A DNA stretch of 6,679 nt, taken from JBHHXG01 sp046756985. GTDB taxonomy: Bacteria > Pseudomonadota > Zetaproteobacteria > Mariprofundales > Mariprofundaceae. A program made the translations under genes and the position numbers. Shown here piece by piece: positions 1 to 6,378 of this stretch; position 1 is the first letter of the stretch, and every line of letters begins with the position of its first letter. The DNA is taken from NCBI GenBank assembly GCA_046756985.1, contig JBHHXG010000079.1:1-6679 (forward strand), in the 5' to 3' direction. The notes below the pieces were generated by a model. It was given only the letters and a program-made list of their open reading frames with translations. It ran no database searches and had not been told where the DNA came from.

Positions 1-818
1 GCATGGGCATGGGCTTTCGGTGAAAAGCGCATGTGCGTGATAGGGTCGCCGGCAATCGAGTCAGCACCACATTGCAAGATGATGAACTCGGGCCGTGCTA
101 TTGCCAGATGGGCCTCCACCTCAGGCCAAACGCGTAGGAAATCCGTATCATCCGCACCCGGCTGCATCGGCAGGTTCAGCATCTGACCCTCTGCCGCACC
201 CTTTCCCTTCTCATGCGCAAACCCTGTGCCCGGATATAGGTAATGCCCGTCCTCATGGATATCGACAATCCAGACCACCGGATCGTCCTCAAAGGCATAG
301 AACACACCGTCACCATGGTGGGCATCAATATCAATATAGGCGATGCGCGAAAGATGATGCACCTGCTTCAGATGCTCGATGACGATGCCGCAGTCATTGA
401 ACACGCAGAAACCTGCCGCGCCATCGCGCCGGGCATGGTGCAGTCCGGCGATTGGCACGAATGCGCGCTGATACTCACCGCGCATCAAAGCATCCGCTGC
501 CGCAATACCTGAGCCGGCCACAGTGGATGCCGCCTCGAACATGCCGACAAAGGCCGGCGTATCGCCCATGTCCAGATAGCCCTCGCCGGTTTTCGAGAGT
601 TTCTTTACGAGCTCAATATATTCAGGCGTATGGAAGCGTCGGATGGCGGCCTCGTCCGTCATGCAGGGTTCAGCGATCGCGACCTGTGTGTCCAGTCCCT
701 GCTTCTTGGCTTGATTCCAGAATGCATCCATCCGGTCCGGGCCGAAGGGATGGTCCTGTCCAAAGCCGTAGCACGCCAGTTTTTCACCGACATAGACCTG
801 CACATCTGATTCAGACAT
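1..818 (-). CDS. Histone deacetylase / AcuC-AphA family amidohydrolase (partial, C-terminus off the left edge)
   Basis: The frame is open from an ATG at 818 to the window edge, giving 272 full codons with no stop. The protein starts MSESDVQVYVGEKLACYGFG. Family hallmarks are clear: the active-site His pair in GLHHARRDGAAGFCVFND (H127, H128), the zinc-binding segment YIDIDAHHGDGV (D165 and H167 as probable ligands), and CGADSIAGDP with D253 as probable third ligand. By family knowledge these are Zn-dependent deacetylases acting on acetyl-lysine, acetylpolyamines or similar amides; which substrate applies here cannot be read from sequence. The C-terminal Gly-rich loop with the catalytic Tyr lies outside the window, so completeness is unknown. 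The start is limited by an in-frame TAG four codons upstream; no good Shine-Dalgarno is visible before the ATG, and a GTG at codon 6 is the alternative. It is divergent from the TerB-like gene across 58 bp. Confidence 0.93.
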   Translation of the reverse strand, partial: MSESDVQVYVGEKLACYGFGQDHPFGPDRMDAFWNQAKKQGLDTQVAIAEPCMTDEAAIRRFHTPEYIELVKKLSKTGEGYLDMGDTPAFVGMFEAASTVAGSGIAAADALMRGEYQRAFVPIAGLHHARRDGAAGFCVFNDCGIVIEHLKQVHHLSRIAYIDIDAHHGDGVFYAFEDDPVVWIVDIHEDGHYLYPGTGFAHEKGKGAAEGQMLNLPMQPGADDTDFLRVWPEVEAHLAIARPEFIILQCGADSIAGDPITHMRFSPKAHAH

Positions 819-876
819 ATTCAGAGTCTAGCGGAGTATGTGATAGCTTGCGCTCCACGCTTACAGGGAGCCATGC

Positions 877-1329
877 ATGATTGACCGAATCAGACGCCTG
901 TGGAAAAACGCCGCTGAAAGTCCCAGCCAGTCCAGAGAACATGATGTTTCGCTGGCTATTGCGGCGTTGATGGTGGAGGTCATGCGCATGGACGACAAGC
1001 TCGCCAAGGCCGAGCACAGCCAGATCATGCTGGCGCTTGAGCAGCGCTTTGGCTTGTCCGAAGTGGAAATCCACGCGCTCATCGAACAGGCAAGACATGA
1101 AACAGCCAAAGCCAATGACCTGCATCGCTTCACATCACAGGTGGTCACCGGCTTTCCGACAGAAGAACGCATCAACATTATCAGCGAACTGTGGCGGGTG
1201 GCGATGGCGGACGGTCATGTGGATGCCTACGAAGAGCAACTGATCCGCCGCATGGCTGATCTTGTCGGCCTGCATCACCGGCAATTCATTGATGCCAAGA
1301 TTGCCGCTCAGCGCCCTCCGGCCAGCTGA
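877..1329 (+). CDS. TerB / DjlA-N-terminal-like small helical protein
   Basis: This gene encodes 150 residues, predicted all-helical and soluble, with no signal peptide. The body fits the TerB-like fold shared by tellurite-resistance TerB and the DjlA N-terminus. An N-terminal half (LAIAALMVEVMRMDDKLAKA, about residues 26-45) is followed by a second, similar half (ELWRVAMADGHVDAYEEQLI, about 103-122). Each half has a helix followed by an acidic turn (MRMDDKLAKAE; MADGHVDAYEE), as is typical of this family, where such acidic turns may bind metal. The exact role is unknown, and the name does not imply tellurite resistance. The start at 877 is supported by AGGGAG at 865-870 with 6-nt spacing. 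An overlapping out-of-frame ATG at 873 is only 2 nt from that site and opens a 3-codon frame. The last 22 bp overlap the end of the convergent trhP gene. Confidence 0.82.
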   Translation: MIDRIRRLWKNAAESPSQSREHDVSLAIAALMVEVMRMDDKLAKAEHSQIMLALEQRFGLSEVEIHALIEQARHETAKANDLHRFTSQVVTGFPTEERINIISELWRVAMADGHVDAYEEQLIRRMADLVGLHHRQFIDAKIAAQRPPAS

Positions 1330-2705
1330 GCCTTCTTCTCATCGGCTGCTGTCAGATTGACGGCCAGCAATGCATGTTCTGAAGGCGTGACCGGCAGCGG
1401 TATTTTAACGCGATGGCCACTTCCCGGCGCAACATCCATGGGATGGCCGTAATAGGCATCGTTTATCGATGTAACGATGAAGTTGTGATTGCCATCCGGA
1501 TTGATCAATTCAACTGAATCGCCAACAGCAAATCTGTTTTTTACCTCCACTTCCGCCATACCGTTTTCGGCATCATAGGCGGCAACCTCACCGACAAAAC
1601 GCTGCACATCAAACCGGGAACTGCCGGTTTCGTAATTCTGCGTTCCCGACGCCCGCTTGCGGGTGTAGAAACCGTCCGTATAGCCCCGGTTGGCCAGCGC
1701 ATCGAGCTGATGCATCAGGGATGTATCAAATGAGCGGCCTGCCACGGCATCATCAATCGCCTGACGGTACGCCTGGGTGGTCCGGGCCACATAATAATGC
1801 GACTTGGTGCGCCCCTCGATCTTCAGCGAATCAACACCAATCTTCACCAACCGTTCAACATGCTCGATAGCGCGCAGGTCTTTTGAATTCATAATGTAGG
1901 TGCCGTGCTCATCCTCGAACACTGGCATCTGATCATCCGGCCGGTTCGGCTCGGTCAATGTATACACCTTATCCGCCAGTGGATGCCGCCGGACCTCTCC
2001 GGTATCAGCAAATGTTTGGGAAAAGGGCTGCGCATTCAGGTCATCCAGCGCCTGAATCGGAATGACATCGCCGCTGATGTCCTCGGCGGCTTCATCCATG
2101 CCGTATTCCCAACGGCAGGCGTTGGTGCAGCTGCCCTGATTCGCATCCCGATGATTGAAATAGCCGGAGAGCAGGCAACGTCCGGAATAGGCGATGCACA
2201 GCGCGCCGTGCACAAACACCTCGATCTCCATATCCGGGCAGCGCTGACGGGTATCCTCGACTTCTTCGAGCGACAACTCACGCGACAGAATGACGCGGGA
2301 TACCCCGACCGATTGCCAGAACTTGACCGCCTGCCAGTTCACTGTGTTGGCCTGAACGGACAGATGGATCGGCATGTCCGGCCAGCGCTCACGTACCATC
2401 GCAATCAGGCCCGGATCGGCCATGATCAGCGCATCCGGGCCCATGTCGATGACCGGCTGCATATGCTCAAGGTAATGTTTCAATTTATTATTATGCGGCA
2501 GCAGGTTGCTGGCGACAAAGAACTTGCGCCCCAGTGCATGTGCCTCGTCAATACCGGTCTTCAGATTCTCCAGCTGGAAATCATTGTTGCGCACACGCAA
2601 GGAATAGCGCGGCTGACCGGCATAGACCGCATCGGCGCCATAGGCGAAGGCATAGCGCATGTTCTTTATCGTGCCGGCCGGCGCAAGCAATTCAGGCTGC
2701 CGCAT
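1308..2705 (-). CDS. trhP: tRNA hydroxylation protein TrhP/YegQ (peptidase U32 family)
   Basis: The protein has 465 residues, close to the about 450 I recall for E. coli YegQ. The N-terminus (MRQPELLAPAGTIKNMRYAF, then GADAVYAGQPRYSLRVRNN) matches YegQ almost word for word as I remember it. The U32 signature EVFVHGALCIAYSGRC spans residues 162-177. Together with SCTNACRWEY it gives four cysteines (C170, C177, C193, C197) that probably hold an iron-sulfur cluster. A C-terminal U32_C-type beta domain (about 368-450, RFVGEVAAYDAENG to ALLAVNL) follows. By established work on YegQ/TrhP, the protein takes part in prephenate-dependent 5-hydroxylation of wobble uridine 34 in tRNA, despite the old 'peptidase' label. 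The paralogue RlhA (23S rRNA) is the alternative, but length and N-terminus favour TrhP. The ATG at 2705 is chosen over an upstream one at 2777 because family similarity begins here and a perfect AAGGAGG lies 6 nt upstream. It overlaps the M48 gene by 14 bp. Confidence 0.93.
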   Translation of the reverse strand: MRQPELLAPAGTIKNMRYAFAYGADAVYAGQPRYSLRVRNNDFQLENLKTGIDEAHALGRKFFVASNLLPHNNKLKHYLEHMQPVIDMGPDALIMADPGLIAMVRERWPDMPIHLSVQANTVNWQAVKFWQSVGVSRVILSRELSLEEVEDTRQRCPDMEIEVFVHGALCIAYSGRCLLSGYFNHRDANQGSCTNACRWEYGMDEAAEDISGDVIPIQALDDLNAQPFSQTFADTGEVRRHPLADKVYTLTEPNRPDDQMPVFEDEHGTYIMNSKDLRAIEHVERLVKIGVDSLKIEGRTKSHYYVARTTQAYRQAIDDAVAGRSFDTSLMHQLDALANRGYTDGFYTRKRASGTQNYETGSSRFDVQRFVGEVAAYDAENGMAEVEVKNRFAVGDSVELINPDGNHNFIVTSINDAYYGHPMDVAPGSGHRVKIPLPVTPSEHALLAVNLTAADEKKAQLAGGR

Positions 2706-3960
2706 GTCCTGCCTCCTTGCCAGCCATGATTTCCTCAATATGCGCGATGCGCAGTGGTGCCGGCGGATGGGAATCATACACGGCTGAATATAAAGGGTCA
2801 GGGGTCAGCGTGCTGGCATTGTCCTCATACATTTTGACCAGTGCCGTGATCAGATCGGCAGGATCGGCATGGTCAGCAGCATACACATCGGCCTCAAACT
2901 CATGTCTGCGCGAAAACCAGCTTGAGAGGGGGGACAACCAGAATAAAAAATGTGGCAGTGCCAACGCAAATAAAACCAGCAGAGTATGATTCGATGACTG
3001 TGGCACACCCAGCGCCTGATAGAACCACAGCTGGTCCGACAGCCAGCCCAGCAGAGCAAAGCCAAGCAGTGACGTTGCGAACATAATCGCCATACGCTTT
3101 TTGATGTGATTGCGCTTGAAATGCCCCAGCTCATGGCACAGCACAGCCTCGGTCTCATCCATGTCCAACTGTTTGAGCAGGGTATCAAAAAACACAATGC
3201 GTTTGGCACGGCCAAAACCGGTGAAATAGGCATTGCCATGGCTGGAACGGCGCGAACCATCCATTACAAACAGACCCTTGCTTTCAAAACCGCAACGCAC
3301 AAGCAATGCCTCGATACGGGATTTCACCTCGCCCTCTTCCATTGGTTCGAATTTGTTGAACAGCGGCGCAATCAATGTCGGATAGGCCCAGACCATAAAT
3401 AGCGAAAACCCTATCCACACGGCCCATGCCCACAGCCACCAAGCATCCCCGGTCGAAGCCATCAGCCACAGAATCACGGCTGCCAGCGGCGTGCCGATAA
3501 GCAGCATCAGCGTCGCACCTTTCAGCATGTCTGTTACAAACAGCCTGGGTGTCATGCGATTGAAACCAAAGTGTTCCTCAACAACAAAAGTGCTATAGAT
3601 CGAGAATGGCAGATCAAGTAACGCCCCGATCAATCCGAAGCTGATCAGAAAGCCCGTTCCGACGACCAGTGGAGGCCACTCCGGTCCGCGCCAGAGCTCA
3701 TCCAGCAGTTGCAGCCCGCCACCCAACGTCCAGATCAGGAGTAGCATAACTCCATACAACCCTGCCCAACGCCCTACACACAGTTTTGCCTGCGTATAAT
3801 CAGCCGCTTTCTGATGTGCTTCCAGCGAAATGCTCCCGGCGAACCGTTCCGGCACCCGGCTCCGATGCTTCAGCACATGCCGCTGCTGCCGCATATTCAG
3901 CCACCATACTGCTGCCATGTGCAATACGACCGCCGCCAGAAAACAGTAGGTAAATATCAT
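2692..3960 (-). CDS. M48 family membrane zinc metallopeptidase (Ste24/CAAX-protease type)
   Basis: The protein has 422 residues and several hydrophobic segments (about 4-22, 66-82, 98-120, 148-170, 175-195, 290-308, 326-345), as expected for an inner-membrane enzyme. An M48_N-type N-terminal domain (VPERFAGSISLEAHQKAADY, about 36-55) precedes the catalytic part. The zinc motif is HELGH at 276-280. The third ligand is probably E354 in RRHEFEAD, which gives the ExxxD pattern with D358. GNAYFTGFG (242-250) and RIVFFDTLL (254-262) are typical of M48A proteins. Eukaryotic Ste24 cleaves prenylated CAAX proteins; bacterial relatives are thought to act in membrane-protein or general proteolysis, and the substrate here is unknown. 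The ATG at 3960 is bounded by an in-frame TAG three codons upstream. No Shine-Dalgarno is visible, so translation may depend on ribosomes finishing hemE 33 bp upstream. A later Met at residue 15 would cut the first membrane segment. Confidence 0.93.
   Translation of the reverse strand: MIFTYCFLAAVVLHMAAVWWLNMRQQRHVLKHRSRVPERFAGSISLEAHQKAADYTQAKLCVGRWAGLYGVMLLLIWTLGGGLQLLDELWRGPEWPPLVVGTGFLISFGLIGALLDLPFSIYSTFVVEEHFGFNRMTPRLFVTDMLKGATLMLLIGTPLAAVILWLMASTGDAWWLWAWAVWIGFSLFMVWAYPTLIAPLFNKFEPMEEGEVKSRIEALLVRCGFESKGLFVMDGSRRSSHGNAYFTGFGRAKRIVFFDTLLKQLDMDETEAVLCHELGHFKRNHIKKRMAIMFATSLLGFALLGWLSDQLWFYQALGVPQSSNHTLLVLFALALPHFLFWLSPLSSWFSRRHEFEADVYAADHADPADLITALVKMYEDNASTLTPDPLYSAVYDSHPPAPLRIAHIEEIMAGKEAGHAAA
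2712..2718 (-). promoter_or_regulatory. Strong Shine-Dalgarno (AAGGAGG) of trhP inside the M48 gene
   Basis: Read on the minus strand, a full AAGGAGG lies 6 nt before the trhP ATG at 2705. It sits within the last codons of the upstream M48 peptidase gene. It fixes the trhP start and allows translation of trhP both by coupling and by fresh initiation. Confidence 0.85.
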
Positions 3961-3993
3961 ATGTTGCTATGTAACAGCAGCCCCGGTGCAGAG

Positions 3994-5058
3994 TTACTGA
4001 TGATAACTAACGGATTCTTCCCGCACAGCCTTGAAAAACTCAATCGCATGTTCCGGTGGCACATCCGGCGTGATGCCGTGGCCGAGATTAAACACATGGC
4101 CGTTACCGTGGCCGAAGCGGGACAGAATATCCTTGACCTCTTCACGAATGCGCACTGGCTTCGCATACAGCATCGTCGGGTCCATATTGCCCTGCAGCGC
4201 AACCTTGTCGCCAACACGGCGCTTGGCTTCGTCAATATCAATCGACCAGTCGAGGCCAACAACATCGCAGCCGGTATCGGCGATGGCTTCCAGCCAACCC
4301 ATGCCGCCCTTGGTATAGAGAATCACAGGCACGCGTCGACCTTCGTTTTCACGCACCAGCTGCGATACGATTCTTTCCATATATTGCAATGAGAAGTCTT
4401 TGTAATCGCGGGTCGTCAGAATACCGCCCCAGGTATCAAATATCTGCACAGCCTGCACGCCATTGGCGATCTGTGCGTTCAGATAAGCAGCGACAGCATC
4501 AGCCAGCTTGCCAAGTAACAAATGCATCGTTTCCGGCTCATTAAACATCATGGCCTTGACTTTGGAGAAGTTCTTCGAGCCGCCGCCCTCCACCATATAA
4601 GTCGCCAGTGTCCATGGACTGCCTGAGAAGCCAATCAACGGCACACGGCCTGCAAGCCCTGCGCGAATCGTACTGACCGCATCCATGACATATTTCAACT
4701 CCATTTCTGGATCAGGAACAGGTAACCGTTCCACATCGGCGCGGCAGGTAATCGGATCGGGGAATTTCGGGCCCTCGCCTGTACCAAAGGTCAGCTCCAT
4801 ACCCATCGCTTCGGGGACAACGAGAATATCGGAAAACAAAATTGCCGCGTCAGCACCGAGAATATCAATCGGCTGCAGTGTGACTTCACATGCCAGCTCC
4901 GGTGTTTTACACAGATTTAGGAAACCGCCTGCTTTGGCGCGGGTCGCCCGATATTCCGGCAGATAGCGCCCGGCCTGGCGCATCATCCATACCGGCGTGC
5001 GCCCCACGTCCTGCCTGAGACAGGCCCGCAGAAACAAATCGTTTTTCAATTCTGTCAT
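3994..5058 (-). CDS. hemE: Uroporphyrinogen decarboxylase HemE
   Basis: The protein has 354 residues, the normal full length. HemE removes four acetate carboxyls of uroporphyrinogen III to give coproporphyrinogen III in the cytoplasm, a cofactor-free step of heme synthesis. Both family signatures are intact: PVWMMRQAGRYLPEYR (22-37) and GFSGSPWTLATYMVEG (143-158). Candidate active-site residues by family alignment are R27 and R31, D77 in ILFSDILV, Y154, and H327 in NLGHGITPDVPPEH. The start is well supported by AAGGAAAAGGA ending 8 nt before the ATG. Downstream, the M48 gene begins 33 bp after the stop with no visible terminator, so co-transcription is likely. Upstream, a 172-bp gap containing a large palindrome separates it from thiG, and hemE may have its own promoter there. 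Confidence 0.98.
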   Translation of the reverse strand: MTELKNDLFLRACLRQDVGRTPVWMMRQAGRYLPEYRATRAKAGGFLNLCKTPELACEVTLQPIDILGADAAILFSDILVVPEAMGMELTFGTGEGPKFPDPITCRADVERLPVPDPEMELKYVMDAVSTIRAGLAGRVPLIGFSGSPWTLATYMVEGGGSKNFSKVKAMMFNEPETMHLLLGKLADAVAAYLNAQIANGVQAVQIFDTWGGILTTRDYKDFSLQYMERIVSQLVRENEGRRVPVILYTKGGMGWLEAIADTGCDVVGLDWSIDIDEAKRRVGDKVALQGNMDPTMLYAKPVRIREEVKDILSRFGHGNGHVFNLGHGITPDVPPEHAIEFFKAVREESVSYHQ

Positions 5059-5099
5059 TTCAAATCCTTTTCCTTTAAAGCCTCAAAACAAGAACTCTA

Positions 5100-5105
5100 A
5101 ATATA
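5100..5105 (-). promoter_or_regulatory. Possible -10 hexamer (TATATT) for hemE
   Basis: On the minus strand TATATT lies about 42 bp before the hemE ATG, just outside the palindromic element. Initiation about 7 nt downstream would give a leader of roughly 35 nt containing the hemE ribosome site. I could not find a good -35 at the right distance, so this is a weak call based on one hexamer and position. Confidence 0.22.
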
Positions 5106-5121
5106 CCGCAAGCGAAGACTC

Positions 5122-5218
5122 TTCTTCGAGAACAAGGCGCGGCAAGTTTGAGGAGCGGAGTGTATGAAGTCCATACATGAGCACCGCAACACTTGCCGCA
5201 ACGCAGTCAATCGGAGAA
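5122..5218. repeat. Large imperfect palindrome between thiG and hemE (candidate dispersed intergenic repeat)
   Basis: A 97-nt dyad is centred near 5169-5170. From outside in, TTCTTCGA (5122-5129) faces TCGGAGAA (5211-5218) with one G-T wobble. GCGGCAAGT (5139-5147) pairs perfectly with ACTTGCCGC (5191-5199). TTG (5148-5150) pairs with CAA (5187-5189), GG (5152-5153) with CC (5184-5185), and GC (5155-5156) with GC (5181-5182). TGTATG (5161-5166) pairs perfectly with CATACA (5172-5177) around the loop AAGTC. A further small hairpin, CGAAGA-CTCT-TCTTCG, lies at 5113-5128. No T-run follows on either strand, so it is not a standard Rho-independent terminator. It could be folded RNA affecting thiG-hemE mRNA, or a non-coding repeat present in many copies. 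Only one copy is in this window, so dispersal is inference. Confidence 0.72.
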
Positions 5219-5230
5219 AAGGATCGTTTG

Positions 5231-6010
5231 CTAGTCCCAGAAATAGCCTTCAGTCGGCGAAGAGGCCGACGCAAATGCCCGTTTCGGCATGCGCCCAGCC
5301 AGATAGGCGGAACGCCCGGAGCGCACAGCATCGCGCATAGCACGGGCCATCAGACATTCATCCTTCGCCTCGGCAATGGCCGTGTTAATCAGCACCGCAT
5401 CGGCACCCAGTTCCATGGCCTTGGCTGCGTCCGAGGCTGTGCCAATACCGGCATCCACGACAATCGGTACGCTTGCCCGTTCCTTGATGACGCGGATATT
5501 GAACGGATTGGCCAGCCCGCGCCCGGAACCGATTGGATTACCCAAAGGCATCACAGCCACGCAACCGATATCCTCGAGTTGGCGGGCAACAATCGGATCG
5601 TCACTGGTATAGACCATGACCTGAAAACCTTCGCCCACCAGAGTCTCTGCCGCCTTGATGGTTTCGACGACATTGGGATACAGGGTCTGCTCATCCCCCA
5701 GCACTTCAAGCTTGACCAGATCCCAGCCACCGGCCTCACGGGCAAGTCGAAGCGTGCGTACTGCATCTTCGGCATTAAAGCAGCCGGCCGTGTTCGGCAG
5801 AATCACATATTCTTTCGGATCGATATAATCGAGCAGGTTTTCCTTGCCGGGATCGGTAATATTTACGCGGCGGATGGCAACGGTAATCATCTCCGCTTCG
5901 GCCGCTTCGGTCGCATCCCTTGTCGTTGCAAAATCCCTGTACTTTCCTGACCCAACAATCAATCGTGAACGAAATTCATATGTACCAACTTTCAGAATAT
6001 CTTCAGTCAT
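5231..6010 (-). CDS. thiG: Thiazole synthase ThiG
   Basis: The protein has 259 residues, full length for the family, and forms a TIM barrel. ThiG builds the thiazole phosphate of thiamine from 1-deoxy-D-xylulose 5-phosphate, dehydroglycine or iminoglycine, and sulfur carried on ThiS thiocarboxylate. K100 in WDLVKLEVLGD is the expected Schiff-base lysine. The loops MPLGNPIGSGRGL (154-166) and VVDAGIGTASDAAKAMELGA (184-203) match the family's phosphate-binding region. The start is set at the ATG at 6010, with AGGGG just upstream. A TTG at 6034 in the same frame would add eight residues overlapping the end of thiS and is less likely. The gene starts 10 bp after the thiS stop, matching the functional pairing. 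Its stop lies 12 bp from the edge of the palindrome. Confidence 0.98.
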   Translation of the reverse strand: MTEDILKVGTYEFRSRLIVGSGKYRDFATTRDATEAAEAEMITVAIRRVNITDPGKENLLDYIDPKEYVILPNTAGCFNAEDAVRTLRLAREAGGWDLVKLEVLGDEQTLYPNVVETIKAAETLVGEGFQVMVYTSDDPIVARQLEDIGCVAVMPLGNPIGSGRGLANPFNIRVIKERASVPIVVDAGIGTASDAAKAMELGADAVLINTAIAEAKDECLMARAMRDAVRSGRSAYLAGRMPKRAFASASSPTEGYFWD

Positions 6011-6020
6011 GGATTCCCCT

Positions 6021-6230
6021 TCAGCCTCCACCAATCATATGCACCAGTTCGATACGGTCGCCCGCTTTCAGCCGCGTTTCGGCATACTGGCTTTTCGGCA
6101 CCACTTCAAGATTACGCTCGATGGCAATCATGCGGCTCTCCAGACCCAACTCCGCCACCAGCTCCGCCAGAGTTATCGGACGGACCGCGCGCTTTTCGCC
6201 ATTCAATTCAATCGTAATCTGATCCGGCAT
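6021..6230 (-). CDS. thiS: Sulfur carrier protein ThiS
   Basis: This is a 69-residue ubiquitin-fold carrier starting MPDQITIELNGEKRAV and ending ELVHMIGGG. The C-terminal Gly-Gly is the feature that matters. In the known pathway it is adenylated by ThiF (or a MoeB-like enzyme), converted to a thiocarboxylate, and donates sulfur to ThiG. No thiF is present in the window, so activation must come from elsewhere. The ATG at 6230 is preferred, with GGGG about 6 nt upstream. A TTG at 6251 would add seven residues that do not look like the family. thiG follows after 10 bp. No TPP riboswitch elements are visible in the 148 bp upstream. Confidence 0.96.
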   Translation of the reverse strand: MPDQITIELNGEKRAVRPITLAELVAELGLESRMIAIERNLEVVPKSQYAETRLKAGDRIELVHMIGGG

Positions 6231-6307
6231 CTGACCCCATATGCAGCTCAATCATAAATATGCTTTCCGGCAAAAATAGCCAAAAGGGGCTGGTTTCCAT
6301 GTAAAAA

Positions 6308-6348
6308 TGAATCATTTTTGGTCAATTTTGAATCATTATTGATTGACC
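6308..6348. promoter_or_regulatory. Divergent thiS / TPR-gene control region with direct and inverted repeats
   Basis: The gap of 148 bp between thiS and the TPR gene is visibly AT-rich in its centre. TGAATCATT occurs twice (6308-6316 and 6329-6337), start to start 21 bp, about two helical turns. GGTCAAT (6320-6326) and ATTGACC (6342-6348) form a perfect 7-bp inverted repeat. Its arms give a TTGACC hexamer on each strand pointing outward: minus strand 6320-6325 toward thiS and plus strand 6343-6348 toward the TPR gene. These resemble back-to-back -35 boxes. The matching -10 candidates are weak: TAGCGT at 6366-6371, 17 bp away on plus, and TACATG at 6298-6303, 16 bp away on minus. A regulator site is plausible but unproven. 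Confidence 0.4.
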
Positions 6349-6378
6349 CGGATTTTCCAGCCACGTAGCGTCAGCCGC

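Noticed and set aside
821..876. Promoter boxes between the deacetylase and TerB-like genes
   Set aside because: I looked for -35/-10 pairs on both strands and found only poor matches at wrong spacing, so none is called.
95..880. Several plus-strand open frames in the first 880 bases
   Set aside because: They are shadows of the minus-strand deacetylase gene, which is open to the window edge and has clear active-site motifs.
1905..2729. A 274-codon open frame on the plus strand
   Set aside because: It lies wholly antisense to trhP, whose protein matches a known family from end to end; the frame has no recognisable protein features.
5083..5343. An 86-codon minus-strand frame through the thiG-hemE gap
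   Set aside because: It overlaps the thiG 3' end out of frame and reads through the palindrome; open frames in such repeats are common artefacts.
5177..5950. A 257-codon open frame on the plus strand
   Set aside because: It is antisense to thiG, which is full length with all motifs intact; it also begins inside the palindrome.
6231..6378. A TPP (THI-box) riboswitch ahead of thiS
   Set aside because: No CUGAGA-type core or matching helices are visible on the minus strand, and the space is short.
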